Below the pieces are notes generated by a model. It was not told the origin of the DNA. It did not search any database and worked only from the letters and a program-made list of their open reading frames with translations. Below, piece after piece: positions 18,185-29,273 of a stretch of DNA of 64,000 bases (position 1 is its first letter; every line of letters begins with the position of its first letter). Source of the DNA: Psychrobacter sp. 28M-43 (GTDB taxonomy: Bacteria > Pseudomonadota > Gammaproteobacteria > Pseudomonadales > Moraxellaceae); assembly GCF_014770435.1 (NCBI RefSeq), contig NZ_CP061739.1, positions 2,356,001 to 2,420,000 on the forward strand. The letters run 5' to 3'. The position numbers and the translations under genes were made by a program.

Positions 18185-19423
18185 TTACTTAGATAAATCG
18201 CGACCACGGCTAGCTTCGATAGCTAGACGTAAGCCATTTAGACGAATAAAGCCTTCTGCGTCTTTTTGATCATAAGCGCCCGCATCATCTTCGAAAGTGG
18301 CGATTTTTTCATCAAATAATGAATCGTCAGATTTACGGCCGACGACGCTCACGCTACCTTTATAGAGTTTTACGCGTACAGTACCGTTGACGTATTCTTG
18401 TGATTTGTCAATCAATGCTTGTAGCATCATACGCTCAGGGCTGAACCAATAGCCATTGTAGATAATTTTTGCGTAGCGCGGCATTAGCTCATCTTTTAGA
18501 TGGGCAGCTTCACGATCAAGCGTTAACGACTCAATACCGCGATGCGCTTTTAGCATAATAGTACCAGCTGGCGTCTCGTAGCAACCACGTGACTTCATGC
18601 CGACGTAACGGTTTTCAACGATATCCAAACGGCCGATACCATGTTTGCCGCCGATTTCGTTCAGCTTAATCATAACTTCATAAGGCTTAAGTGCTTCACC
18701 ATCGATAGCAACGATGTCGCCTTTTTCATATTCTAGTTCTAGATATTGCGCTTCATCAGGTGCTTCTTCTGGGCTAACAGACCAGCGCCACATATCATCT
18801 TCTGCTTCAGTATACGGTTCTTCTAGAACACCACCTTCATAAGAGATGTGTAATAAGTTAGCATCCATTGAGTAAGGAGACTTTTTCTTATTGCCCGCAT
18901 AATCAATGGCGATATCATGCTCTTCAGCATATTTCATCAAGCTTTCACGGCTTGATAGATCCCACTCGCGCCAAGGAGCAATGGTTACTACGTCTGGTGA
19001 CAAAGCGACAGCACCTAGCTCAAAACGAACTTGGTCATTGCCTTTACCAGTCGCACCATGACTGATAGCATCGGCGTTGTGCTCTTTAGCAATCTCAACC
19101 AAACGCTTGGCAATCAATGGACGAGCAATAGACGTACCTAGCAAGTACTCACCTTCGTAAATGGCGTTAGCACGGAACATAGGGAATACATAATCACGAG
19201 CGAACTCTTCGCGCAAATCTTCGATATGAATATGCTTGATACCCATTGCTTGAGCTTTGGCTCGTGCTGGCTCAACTTCTTCGCCTTGACCGATATCAGC
19301 GGTAAAGGTGATTACTTCCGCATCATAAGTTTCTTGTAGCCATTTAGCGATGATTGAGGTATCAAGACCACCTGAATAAGCCAAGACGATTTTATTGATA
19401 TTTTTTGGATCAAGTTGAGCCAT
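18185..19423 (-). CDS. argG: Argininosuccinate synthase
   Basis: 412 residues; ATP-dependent condensation of citrulline and aspartate in arginine synthesis. The PP-loop [10 protein letters not shown] lies near residue 15, and the citrulline/aspartate-binding segments [13 protein letters not shown] and [11 protein letters not shown] are present. The length (about 400) is of the common bacterial type rather than the 447-residue E. coli form. It is followed across a divergent gap by pyrC and rnt, reproducing the argG-pyrC-rnt order known in Pseudomonas. An AGTTC/GGGAGTTC element upstream of the ATG provides a GGAG ribosome-binding site. Confidence 0.97.
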   Translation of the reverse strand: MAQLDPKNINKIVLAYSGGLDTSIIAKWLQETYDAEVITFTADIGQGEEVEPARAKAQAMGIKHIHIEDLREEFARDYVFPMFRANAIYEGEYLLGTSIARPLIAKRLVEIAKEHNADAISHGATGKGNDQVRFELGAVALSPDVVTIAPWREWDLSSRESLMKYAEEHDIAIDYAGNKKKSPYSMDANLLHISYEGGVLEEPYTEAEDDMWRWSVSPEEAPDEAQYLELEYEKGDIVAIDGEALKPYEVMIKLNEIGGKHGIGRLDIVENRYVGMKSRGCYETPAGTIMLKAHRGIESLTLDREAAHLKDELMPRYAKIIYNGYWFSPERMMLQALIDKSQEYVNGTVRVKLYKGSVSVVGRKSDDSLFDEKIATFEDDAGAYDQKDAEGFIRLNGLRLAIEASRGRDLSK

Positions 19424-19758
19424 GAAGAACTCCCATTATGAAATATAGTTTTAGAAAAGGCGACGATCAAATCGAAAGCAAGTCGAACGATAATTACCTG
19501 CTCAGTGTACATCATATTTACTATGGGCAAAAGTCTAACTGCCATAAGGCGTGCGCTTTTGACTTAAATTCTGGCCAACCTCATTTTTGCCACCAGAATT
19601 TAAACATCATTTAACGACAAGATATTAATCTTAGCCCGATGAATTATGTACAGATATCTAGCCTTATATTTAGTCAAGTGGGCAAATCTGTTATGATAGA
19701 CCCACAGTATTACTCCCTTTTGTTTCCTTTATTTGACGATATAGAGCGCTTTGACACT

Positions 19759-20829
19759 ATGACTGATTCGATTAGAGAATTGACCATCCTTCAGCCAGAT
19801 GACTGGCATATTCATTTGCGTGACGATCTCGCTTTGAGCACGACCGTACCTCATGCAGCAAGCAGCTTTAACCGTGTCATCTGTATGCCAAACCTTGTGC
19901 CTCCAGTCAAAAATGCACAAGAGGCTATTGCCTACCGCGCACGTATCATGGAGCAATTAGCAGCAAGTAACTTAAGTCTTGAGCGCAAGTCAGCTTTCGA
20001 TCCGCGTATGACTCTATATTTAACGGATAATACCACTGCCCAAGATATCGAGTTGGCAGCGCAGTCAGGTATCGTACAAGCTGTCAAACTCTACCCTGCT
20101 GGAGCGACTACCAACTCCGCAGATGGCGTCACCAATATTAATGCCTGCGTCGATGTCTTTGAAGCATTAGAAAAGTACAATTTGCCACTACTGATACATG
20201 GCGAAGTGACTCAAGACCATATAGATATCTTTGATCGCGAAAAGCGTTTCTTAGACGAAGTATTGGCTCAAATTATCGTAAAATTCCCTACGTTGAAAAT
20301 AGTAGTAGAGCACATCACTACCAGCGATGCAGCAGATTTTGTATTGTCACAAGGTAACCATGTTGCTGCCACTATCACGCCGCAGCATTTAATGTTTAAC
20401 CGCAACCATCTATTGGTTGGTGGTATCAAACCGCACTTTTATTGCCTACCTATCTTAAAACGTGAGAGCCATCAAAAAGTGCTATTAGATGTAGCTACTA
20501 GTGGTAATCCAAAGTTCTTCTTAGGTACTGACTCTGCGCCACATGCGACAGACAAAAAAGAAGCCGCTTGTGGCTGTGCCGGTTGCTATAGTGCAGCCAC
20601 GGCGCTGCCTTTGTACGCGACTGCTTTTGATAGTGTTGGAAAAATAGATAAGTTAGAGGGCTTTGCCAGTCGTTTTGGTACCCAGTTTTACGGCTTACCT
20701 CTAAATGAAAGTACTATCACACTTGTCAACACGCCTATGCAAGTACCGACTGACTATCCTTATTTTGATGGTGCATCATTGACGCCTTTAATGGCAGGTG
20801 AGACGCTACCTTGGTCAATTAAGGCTTAA
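19759..20829 (+). CDS. pyrC: Dihydroorotase
   Basis: Class II zinc dihydroorotase of pyrimidine synthesis: cyclises carbamoyl-aspartate to dihydroorotate. From the ATG at 19759 it is 356 residues, beginning [17 protein letters not shown], which aligns with E. coli PyrC. Metal ligands are visible in DDWHIHLRD, the carboxylated lysine in [25 protein letters not shown], and the catalytic Asp in [13 protein letters not shown]. Upstream in-frame ATGs at 19639 and 19693 would add an unrelated 40-residue tail; a -10-like TATGAT at 19692-19697 would place transcription start after them. It may be co-transcribed with rnt. Confidence 0.96.
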   Translation: MTDSIRELTILQPDDWHIHLRDDLALSTTVPHAASSFNRVICMPNLVPPVKNAQEAIAYRARIMEQLAASNLSLERKSAFDPRMTLYLTDNTTAQDIELAAQSGIVQAVKLYPAGATTNSADGVTNINACVDVFEALEKYNLPLLIHGEVTQDHIDIFDREKRFLDEVLAQIIVKFPTLKIVVEHITTSDAADFVLSQGNHVAATITPQHLMFNRNHLLVGGIKPHFYCLPILKRESHQKVLLDVATSGNPKFFLGTDSAPHATDKKEAACGCAGCYSAATALPLYATAFDSVGKIDKLEGFASRFGTQFYGLPLNESTITLVNTPMQVPTDYPYFDGASLTPLMAGETLPWSIKA

Positions 20830-20870
20830 TGCCCGCAAAGCTTAGCATTCAATAAACGACCTATTATTTT

Positions 20871-20940
20871 ATCCTATGATATTAATGATACCTTTGTAGT
20901 AGATTTCTTTGTACTAAAGGTGCAGTTAGTATCATAGGAT
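20871..20940. repeat. 70-base imperfect palindrome between pyrC and rnt
   Basis: ATCCTATGAT (20871-20880) is matched exactly by ATCATAGGAT (20931-20940). Inward, pairing continues with only two mismatches and a few G-T pairs through ACCTTTG/TAAAGGT, giving a near-continuous stem of about 26 pairs and a loop of roughly 18 bases. There is no T-run after it, so it is not a standard terminator. It may be an mRNA-processing or stabilising hairpin or a miniature mobile palindrome. Confidence 0.7.
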
Positions 20941-20994
20941 GCTTAGTTCTTATTTAATATATTAGTACGACTGATAAAAGTGATTTAACTTTAT

Positions 20995-21780
20995 ATGACC
21001 AATCAAAACATAGCGACCTTGCCTGACGAAGACTTATCAAACCCTAAATCTGCTAGTCTTGATGCTACTCTAAGCACTTCCCCGAAAGATGCAGCTTCAG
21101 TGACAGATGGGCAAGCGCCTATGGCCTTAAAAGACCGCTTTCGCAAGTTCTTGCCTGTCGTCGTCGATGTGGAAACAGCAGGTTTCAACGCCCAGACTGA
21201 TGCCCTGTTAGAAATTGCCTGTATTCCCGTCTTACTGAATGAGCAAGGTGTATTTTATCCAGGTGAAGCTTTTAATGCTCATATCGAGCCTTTTGAAGGC
21301 GCAAATTTAGAGCCAAGTGCGCTTGCCTTTACGGGTATTGACCCTAAAAACCCAATGCGCAAAGCCATTGCGGAAGATGAAAAAACAGCCTTACGCCGCA
21401 TTTTTAAAGGGTTAAAAGACGTACGCCGTGACGAAGAATGCCGTCAATGTGTCTTAATTGGACACAATGCCCATTTTGACTTGGCTTTTTTGAATGCAGC
21501 CGTGCTACGAACCAATAGCAAAAATCACAATCCATTTCATAACTTTTCAGTATTCGATACCGTCACCTTATCAGCATTAGCCTTTGGTCAAACTGTCCTA
21601 GCACGTGCTTGTAAAGCAGCAGGGTTAGAGTTTGATGGTAAGAATGCTCACTCAGCTCTGTATGACACTCAAAAGACTGCTGAGCTATTCTGTCATATAC
21701 TGAATAACTACCCTATGTTGGCCAATGCGCTGCACAATGAAGACGCGAAAGAAGAGTCAGCTGATAGCGACAGTCAATAA
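20995..21780 (+). CDS. rnt: Ribonuclease T
   Basis: DEDDh 3'-5' exonuclease that trims tRNA 3' ends (CCA turnover) and 23S/5S rRNA and small RNA precursors. All five catalytic residues are visible: Asp58 and Glu60 in VVVDVETAGFNAQTDALLE, Asp162 in GHNAHFDLAFL, and His219 and Asp224 in NAHSALYDTQKTAELF. The protein is 261 residues, longer than E. coli RNase T (215) because of a Ser/Asp-rich N-terminal extension of about 35-40 residues and a short acidic C-terminus. An internal start at Met43 (MALKDRFRKF) would give the usual length, so the true start is uncertain. Confidence 0.93.
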   Translation: MTNQNIATLPDEDLSNPKSASLDATLSTSPKDAASVTDGQAPMALKDRFRKFLPVVVDVETAGFNAQTDALLEIACIPVLLNEQGVFYPGEAFNAHIEPFEGANLEPSALAFTGIDPKNPMRKAIAEDEKTALRRIFKGLKDVRRDEECRQCVLIGHNAHFDLAFLNAAVLRTNSKNHNPFHNFSVFDTVTLSALAFGQTVLARACKAAGLEFDGKNAHSALYDTQKTAELFCHILNNYPMLANALHNEDAKEESADSDSQ

Positions 21781-22060
21781 GTCACATATCCTATATTGCC
21801 AATCATACATAATAGTGCTATTTGTAATACTTGATGACTTTGACATCTTGATTTGGCAATCAATAGGGATATGATTGATATCATAATAAATAGACGGAAC
21901 TATTTATTGATTACAGATGTGGTTGTTTTATTCGATATGAATAACAGTCTGATGATAAAATATCACTCTTAAGCGATGTAGTTATATCCTATAGATGGTT
22001 TAAGTTGCTCACACTGTCTTGATAGCAAGCACTATCAAGATTAATAGGAGGGACTTTATT

Positions 22061-22258
22061 ATGGATCCACAGCTCAAGTTATGGGGCACCATTCTCGGCT
22101 ATATGCTACTCGCATTGACGATTAGCGCCTGCACTTCTTTATGGATTCGCTATCATTTAAAGCGAAATGACCTACATCCTCGTCGCGCAATTAAAAAAAG
22201 ATATTTAATTTTAAAAAGACGTAGAAAAAGGCTTGACAGGAAGCGCCGACGCTATTAA
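22061..22258 (+). CDS. Small membrane protein with Arg/Lys-rich tail
   Basis: 65 residues from the ATG at 22061, preceded by a very good ribosome-binding site TAGGAGGG (22045-22052) eight bases away; this decides the start over an upstream TTG. One hydrophobic helix (about residues 7-27, WGTILGYMLLALTISAC) is followed by a strongly basic tail ending KRRRKRLDRKRRRY. No family recognised. The tail could bind nucleic acid or anionic lipids, which is speculation. The last codons overlap the promoter of the following tRNA-Glu gene. Confidence 0.7.
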   Translation: MDPQLKLWGTILGYMLLALTISACTSLWIRYHLKRNDLHPRRAIKKRYLILKRRRKRLDRKRRRY

Positions 22259-22261
22259 AAT
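22233..22261 (+). promoter_or_regulatory. Sigma-70 promoter for tRNA-Glu
   Basis: Consensus -35 TTGACA (22233-22238), a 17-base spacer, and -10 TAAAAT (22256-22261), 50 bases upstream of the mature tRNA 5' end. It lies within the final codons and stop of the preceding small gene. Confidence 0.8.
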
Positions 22262-22310
22262 ACGCACCACTTCAGCATAAATGGTGAAAGCAGTTGAAGT
22301 GTTGTTACTA

Positions 22311-22386
22311 GTCCCCATCGTCTAGAGGCCTAGGACACCGCCCTTTCACGGCGGTAACGGGGGTTCGAATCCCCCTGGGGACGCCA
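22311..22386 (+). tRNA. tRNA-Glu (anticodon TTC)
   Basis: 76 bases folding as a complete cloverleaf: acceptor GTCCCCA/TGGGGAC, anticodon arm CCGCC-CTTTCAC-GGCGG with anticodon TTC at 22345-22347, and a T arm containing GGTTCGAATCC. CCA is encoded at 22384-22386. It has its own promoter upstream and a terminator downstream, so it is a single-gene unit. Confidence 0.98.
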
Positions 22387-22449
22387 CTATTTGGCGTCAC
22401 TTGTTAGCACTATTGCTTAGCATTAGATTAGACTAACAAGCGTACCACC

Positions 22450-22487
22450 AAAAACCCAGTTCATAATTTATTATGAACTGGGTTTTT
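22450..22487 (+). terminator. Terminator after tRNA-Glu
   Basis: Perfect stem AAAAACCCAGTTCATAA/TTATGAACTGGGTTTTT with a four-base loop and a run of seven T. Confidence 0.95.
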
Positions 22488-22525
22488 TTATGTCTGTCAT
22501 TAAGAGCTAACTTATTCTTTTAAAT

Positions 22526-22560
22526 AAAAAAGCCAGCATCAATTGAATGCTGGCTTTTTT
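22526..22560. terminator. Second terminator, serving the convergent BLUF gene
   Basis: AAAAAAGCCAGCATCAATTGAATGCTGGCTTTTTT-like hairpin (stem AGCCAGCAT/ATGCTGGCT). It lies 65 bases past the BLUF gene stop on the minus strand and can act in both directions. Confidence 0.9.
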
Positions 22561-22625
22561 ATTTGGTTGTCTTATTGATTATAAATATAGCTTGGCTCAA
22601 TGGGAACTTTTTTCATATCTATCGA

Positions 22626-23234
22626 TTACAGCAGCAACCATAGCAACGTAGCCACTATCATCAATCCCAATATCGTCTGGATTAAAAAGAACGCCTGATG
22701 CTGCCCTACAACCTTACTTAGAGTCACCCCTAGCGTACTATATTTGACAGGAGGCGTATCAACGTTACCTGTTCTCGTTTGCTCTTCATAGTAGCCTTGC
22801 AACACGTCCAAGAACTTCTGCCACTCATTAGAATCCCACTCATAAGGCTTAAATGGCATTAACTTTTTAAGCTCAGGCTCTTTAGTCATCCAACGCTCAA
22901 GGGTAATTGAACGTAATGACCAACTGGCAAAGCGACGTTCGGTAATCTCAGAAAAATCTAAAATCTTTAATTCTTTATGTCGATCATCTACCAACAAACG
23001 ATTTTTTAGATTGGTTAGTGCCTGCTCTGAGCCTTCGACACACTGCAAAAAGTAGCCATTGCCATAGCAAAGAATACCCGTGACATTATCTATGTGATTG
23101 CGTTCAACCGCGGTCTCTGAGATATCATTAAGCGTGCTAGGACTTGAAAGACCAGTAGAGGTAATCCGGCTTATATATACAAGCTGGCAGAGATCTGTCG
23201 TTACTGGATTTGTTGAATCGTTGATTGTTGACAA
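22626..23234 (-). CDS. BLUF-domain blue-light sensor with C-terminal membrane anchor
   Basis: 202 residues. The BLUF (FAD-binding blue-light sensor) domain covers about 14-110. The key flavin-contact residues are in place: Tyr20 in LVYIS, Asn50 in NVTGIL, Gln64 in GYFLQCVEG, and Trp105 in FASWSL, matching AppA Tyr21, Gln63 and Trp104. Acinetobacter BlsA is a soluble relative that uses light to control iron uptake and motility through protein contacts. Here the C-terminus ends in one strong hydrophobic helix (about 182-202, FFLIQTILGLMIVATLLWLLL), so the sensor is probably tail-anchored in the inner membrane. There is no effector domain such as EAL, so output must be by a partner. It is monocistronic. 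Confidence 0.88.
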   Translation of the reverse strand: MSTINDSTNPVTTDLCQLVYISRITSTGLSSPSTLNDISETAVERNHIDNVTGILCYGNGYFLQCVEGSEQALTNLKNRLLVDDRHKELKILDFSEITERRFASWSLRSITLERWMTKEPELKKLMPFKPYEWDSNEWQKFLDVLQGYYEEQTRTGNVDTPPVKYSTLGVTLSKVVGQHQAFFLIQTILGLMIVATLLWLLL

Positions 23235-23665
23235 TCAGCTTCTCCCTATTATCAGGTAAATGTCGCTAAAACAATCATACTAACTTCAGAAAAAATATAG
23301 AGACAACATAACTAAGCGTAATGAATCGGTCTGATATATTATTGATTTTATAAGTTTTTATATTAATTGTATTAAGTTAGTTACATCATAGGTTAGTTTG
23401 GTCATTAAAGCAACCTATTACTGGACATAGGCCCGCTCAGAAACAAAAAACATATGTAATAACCATATTATATTCCAAAGTAGATTATATATATTCTCGG
23501 TATAGGTTTTAGTAATAGATTATTTCTGAATTCATTAATTTTTTAGAATAGTACAGAAAAGTCTAACGAGGATATAGTGGCTACTGAAGCCATAATTCTT
23601 ATCATGGCCACCATTAAGTATAAAAGGAGTAAAACTGATGCTCGTTAGCGGAAGCAGAGTTGAAA
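23235..23665. other. Intergenic region between ispD and the BLUF gene
   Basis: About 430 AT-rich bases, expected to hold the BLUF promoter. A 15-codon frame at 23638-23685 on the + strand has a good AAGGAG site but overlaps the ispD 3' end in the opposite direction; not called as a gene. Confidence 0.5.
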
Positions 23666-24394
23666 CTAAGACTGAAGCGCCATAATCGCTGTTAACAGTA
23701 CCGCATCATCAGGATAGGTCAGTTTTATATTCTGGCGACTACCAGAGACTAAGCGTATTGGTAAACCTAGTTGTTCAAAAGCACTGGCTTCATCTGTGAT
23801 GCTTAGCTGATGTTCAAACACATGATTTAGGACTTTTTTTAATTGACCTAAACGGAATACTTGCGGGGTTTGTGCTTGCCACATATTGCTACGGTCGATA
23901 GTAGATTTGGTATAAGAATGTGGACGACTCTCTTCTACGGAGGTAGCTAGCTGATAGGAAGCTTTTAACGTATCGGCCACTGGTGTCGCTAGAATAGCGC
24001 CGTAAGGCTCCAACATCGCTGCTTCAATCACTTGATCGATATCTACATTCGGTACAGCAGGACGTGCTGCATCATGGATAAGCACCAAATCCGAATCATC
24101 AGCACCTGTCTGACTAATTGCTTCCACACCTGCCTGTACTGACTGCCAACGCTCTGCCCCGCCGACTGCATAGCTTATAGGAAGTGCAAATTCTAATTGT
24201 TGCGCCGTGCTGTCATCGGCTGATATGACCAATAGACACTTATCAATGTAATCGCTATAAGCAAGTCGTACCACGCTATGCTGCAATAGCGTCTGACCTT
24301 CTAGCATTGTATATTGCTTGGCAATAGACGCACCAAAACGGCTACCGCGACCAGCTGCGACGATCATGGCATGTATATTAGGGGTTGTATTCAT
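23666..24394 (-). CDS. ispD: 2-C-methyl-D-erythritol 4-phosphate cytidylyltransferase
   Basis: Third step of the MEP isoprenoid pathway: couples MEP with CTP. From the ATG at 24394 it is 242 residues, beginning MNTTPNIHAMIVAAGRG; an ATG at 24421 would add nine residues, and neither has a strong ribosome-binding site. Nucleotide-binding motif AAGRGSRFG...AKQY, the substrate motif LIHDAARPAVP and the C-terminal TDEASAFEQLG and NIKLTYPDD segments are all typical. Gene order eno-ftsB-ispD is the standard one in gamma-proteobacteria. Confidence 0.95.
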   Translation of the reverse strand: MNTTPNIHAMIVAAGRGSRFGASIAKQYTMLEGQTLLQHSVVRLAYSDYIDKCLLVISADDSTAQQLEFALPISYAVGGAERWQSVQAGVEAISQTGADDSDLVLIHDAARPAVPNVDIDQVIEAAMLEPYGAILATPVADTLKASYQLATSVEESRPHSYTKSTIDRSNMWQAQTPQVFRLGQLKKVLNHVFEHQLSITDEASAFEQLGLPIRLVSGSRQNIKLTYPDDAVLLTAIMALQS

Positions 24395-24564
24395 AGTAGT
24401 GTACTCATGGTTTGAGCCCATGACAGTATATGTAAAGAGGAATAAAGCAGGTGTTAAGTATAATGAATGGTGTCAGATAACAACATTATAATGCTACGTC
24501 ATGAAAATTAATTCATGTCGTAAAAATTAGTGTATTCGTTAAAGCTAGTGTATTTATAAAGCTA

Positions 24565-24870
24565 CTAGTTGCTGTGCGTGGTTGGTGCGGTGGATACTTG
24601 GACAAAAGTCTCATTGGGTTTGATTAAACCTAAATCTAAGCGAGCATGCTCTTCTACGGCCTCAAGTCCCGTTTTTAAATCTTGAACATCGGTGCGTAGT
24701 AAGTTGTTTGCTGCAACTTGATTGTCATTCAAGCGTTGTTGCTCTTCGATTTGAGCTGTCAACTTATTATGCTCAAATCGGCCATTTTCACCCAACCAAT
24801 ACTGATATTGCAGTCCTAAAAGCACTGCAACGGCTAAAGCAAGTAGTATAAATTGGCTAAAATATTTCAT
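24565..24870 (-). CDS. ftsB: Cell division protein FtsB
   Basis: 101-residue bitopic divisome protein that forms FtsQLB and activates septal wall synthesis. A short cytoplasmic N-terminus (MKYFSQ) is followed by a transmembrane helix (7-22, ILLALAVAVLLGLQYQ), then a periplasmic coiled coil (residues about 30-70), ending with the family motif EEHARLDLGLIKPNETFVQV. It is positioned between eno and ispD, the classical neighbourhood, which supports assignment as FtsB rather than another DivIC-family protein. Confidence 0.93.
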   Translation of the reverse strand: MKYFSQFILLALAVAVLLGLQYQYWLGENGRFEHNKLTAQIEEQQRLNDNQVAANNLLRTDVQDLKTGLEAVEEHARLDLGLIKPNETFVQVSTAPTTHSN

Positions 24871-25036
24871 AAGGTGATAACGCCAAACGGTATAAAAGAG
24901 GATAGTAAATTTTAAGCTGATTAGGCGATATACAAATGATTATATATCGCCTAAATATTGACTTCAGCTGATGAGTTTAGGCTTTTTAGCGTATATTACT
25001 TAACGTATATTATACGCCAAAGAGCCAGCCAAACTC

Positions 25037-26679
<1,643 letters not shown>

Positions 26680-29037
26680 CTATTTCGCTATGCGCTTATT
26701 ATCCGTATGAGAGGTAGATATCGTATTATCTAGCTCAACCTCTGTCTTAAACCGTGACAATCGTAGTGCATTCATAAGTACTGAGATGGAGCTAAGCGCC
26801 ATAGCAGCGGCAGCAATCATCGGATTCAAAAATCCAAATGCAGCAAGCGGAATACCGAGACAGTTATAAATGAAGGCAAAAAATAGATTTTGTTTAATAT
26901 TGCGTAGCGTTGCTTGAGCGATTTTTTGTGCCGCATCGATATGCATGAGCGACTCACCCATGAGACGTGCAGAGGCACTATGCTGAGCGACATCAGTCCC
27001 CTCAAACATCGCAAAACTGGCGTCGGCAGTGGCCATCGCTGGTGCATCGTTGACGCCGTCTCCTGCCATCGCTACCTTATGACCAGCAGTTTGCAATAGT
27101 GCAATTTGACTGGCCTTGTCACGTGGGCTCATCTTGCCATAAGCCTTATCAATACCCAACTGCCCTGCTACATGATCGACGACGGACTGCTTATCACCAC
27201 TCATCAGAATCACATTAATACCCGCATCTTGTAGTGCAGCGATTGCTTGCGGCGTATCTGCCTTTAAATCATCGGCTAGGGCAAACGCGCCTAGTGGCTC
27301 ATCATTGATACTAATCGCAACGGTACTGGCAATTTGCCATACTTTTGGCATGAATCTTGGCAACGTCAAGTTCGCAAACTCTGCCGTACCCACTTTTATC
27401 AGCCCAAGACCTTCGATATTTGCTTGTATACCAGCACCTTTTATCACACTGATGTCAGTCACACTAAATGAAGGTAGTTGGCGGTCTTTAGCCGTATTGA
27501 CGAGAGCCGTTGCTAATGGATGACTGGCGTGCGCTTCGACACTGGCCGCAATCTGCAATACGTCATCAACAGCAAGCGACTTATCCACCATGACATGATC
27601 GACGATAGTCGGTTTACCAATAGTCAATGTGCCTGTTTTGTCGAGCACCACCGTATCAATATTACCCGCGGCTTCAAGACTTTGTGCATCCTTGAACCAC
27701 ACCCCATGACGCGCGGCGACGCCCATACCAGCCATGATCGCCGCTGGCGTGGCCAAACCAAGTGCACAAGGACAAGCAATGACCAATACCGATACTGCGT
27801 GCATTAAAGCAGTATCAACCATACCTGTTAGCCACCATGTGACCCCAAAGGTAATCAACGCAATCGTTACCACCACGGGGACAAAAATAGCCGTTACTCG
27901 ATCAGCGAGACGCGCTAGATTGGCTTTTGATCCTTGTGCATCACTCAACGCTTGTACCATATCGCCGAGTTTCGTGTCACTGCCCTTTGCACTGACACGA
28001 TATAGCAGACTGCCATTCTCTACCAAAGCGCCTGCCAGCAATCCATCTCCTTGTTCTTTTTTGAGTGCGACTGATTCGCCAGTTAAATGACTCTCCACGC
28101 ACCAACCGCTGCCTTCTGTGACGGTACCATCTGTAGCGACGCGGCTGCCTTGCTTTGCACGTAAGACGTCATCCACTTGCACGTCAGACAACGCAATATT
28201 ATGAAATTCACCATTTGGCTGCTGCTGCTCTACTTCATCAGGTGTCAATGACAATAATAAATCAATACTGTTTAGGCTGTGTTTTTTGGTACGTTCCTCA
28301 AGATATTTACCTGTACGTACAAAGGCAATGACCATCACCCCTGCTTCAAAATATACGGCTGGGCTATTACTCGCACCGTGTCCACCCAAATGCCCACTTT
28401 GCAATAGACTGTTTAAAGTACCATCGCCGTGCGTGAGCCAAAGATACGTCGAATACGCCCATATCGTCAATGTACCAATGACCACCAGTACATCCATATT
28501 GGCAAGGCCGCCCTTTATAGATGCCCATGCACTCTTATAAAACGGTAACGCCAAACCAAACTGTACTATGGTCGCTAAAATAAATTGCACCCAGACTGGC
28601 GGCATCCACGCCATACCAAAACCCGCCAACATACCTGCCATACCCACCAAAAATGGCACCAAACAAACCCATAATCCAATCAAACGCCATGGATATTGAG
28701 TGGCGGTATCTTCGTCAGTCTGAGTAAATAAGCTATCGGCTGCCTGCACATTAGCCACAAAGCCTGTTTTATTCACCCAATCTGTCACCTGTTCGGGCGT
28801 CGTCTGGGTTGGATCATAATCAACATTGGCGGTCTCGCCAGCAAAACTTACACTTACCTCGTACACCGAAGGCTTTTTGTTAAGTACTTTCTCGATTCTC
28901 GAGGCGCAGGCCTGACAAGTCATGCCGTCAATCGCCAATTGCAAATGCGCGCGTTGCGGTGTCAGTGGCGTGTTGGACTCAACATCAGTTTCGACATCAT
29001 AAGACTCATCTTTGGTAGTACGGGTGGTATCGTTCAT
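26680..29037 (-). CDS. copA: Copper-exporting P1B-type ATPase
   Basis: 785-residue heavy-metal P-type ATPase. A single N-terminal HMA domain carries MTCQACASR (Cys41, Cys44). Eight hydrophobic helices surround the phosphatase loop TGES (319-322), the ion-binding CPC (422-424) and the catalytic aspartate Asp466 in DKTGT. The P1B hallmark HP dipeptide (ASHPLATAL) and the hinge GDGVNDAPA follow. CPC plus the helix segments YN and MxxSS (IYNCLGIPLAAFG, AAMALSSISVLMNA) indicate Cu(I) specificity. A 30-residue acidic N-terminal lead precedes the HMA domain. A copZ-like gene lies upstream on the same strand. The group is placed between kdsA and eno. Confidence 0.95.
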   Translation of the reverse strand: MNDTTRTTKDESYDVETDVESNTPLTPQRAHLQLAIDGMTCQACASRIEKVLNKKPSVYEVSVSFAGETANVDYDPTQTTPEQVTDWVNKTGFVANVQAADSLFTQTDEDTATQYPWRLIGLWVCLVPFLVGMAGMLAGFGMAWMPPVWVQFILATIVQFGLALPFYKSAWASIKGGLANMDVLVVIGTLTIWAYSTYLWLTHGDGTLNSLLQSGHLGGHGASNSPAVYFEAGVMVIAFVRTGKYLEERTKKHSLNSIDLLLSLTPDEVEQQQPNGEFHNIALSDVQVDDVLRAKQGSRVATDGTVTEGSGWCVESHLTGESVALKKEQGDGLLAGALVENGSLLYRVSAKGSDTKLGDMVQALSDAQGSKANLARLADRVTAIFVPVVVTIALITFGVTWWLTGMVDTALMHAVSVLVIACPCALGLATPAAIMAGMGVAARHGVWFKDAQSLEAAGNIDTVVLDKTGTLTIGKPTIVDHVMVDKSLAVDDVLQIAASVEAHASHPLATALVNTAKDRQLPSFSVTDISVIKGAGIQANIEGLGLIKVGTAEFANLTLPRFMPKVWQIASTVAISINDEPLGAFALADDLKADTPQAIAALQDAGINVILMSGDKQSVVDHVAGQLGIDKAYGKMSPRDKASQIALLQTAGHKVAMAGDGVNDAPAMATADASFAMFEGTDVAQHSASARLMGESLMHIDAAQKIAQATLRNIKQNLFFAFIYNCLGIPLAAFGFLNPMIAAAAMALSSISVLMNALRLSRFKTEVELDNTISTSHTDNKRIAK

Positions 29038-29273
29038 AAATAAAACTCGTCATGGTGCCTATAAATTTGTAGGAACCACGATAAAATATCAGTGGGTGGG
29101 CAAGAAATTCAAATAAAGCAATTAGGTTATATCGTATTCAGTATGAGTATTTTAGACAAAGTAGCAATGTATCAATGTATCAATGCTAAATACTCATAAT
29201 CGTTAATCATTAAAAAACCAGCTATCATGCTTGTAATAACATGTTAGCTGGTTCTGTAAATAAGTGATGGAAT

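Noticed and set aside
23638..23685. 15-codon frame with a good AAGGAG site antisense to the ispD end
   Set aside because: Too short to support and overlapping ispD; kept only as a note in the intergenic entry.
24402..24415. 14-base word TACTCATGGTTTGA shared with 59302-59315
   Set aside because: Short match with unrelated flanks; expected by chance or local convergence, not a repeat family I can support.
27734..28090. 118-codon frame antisense to copA
   Set aside because: Shadow of a well-supported P-type ATPase; no independent evidence.
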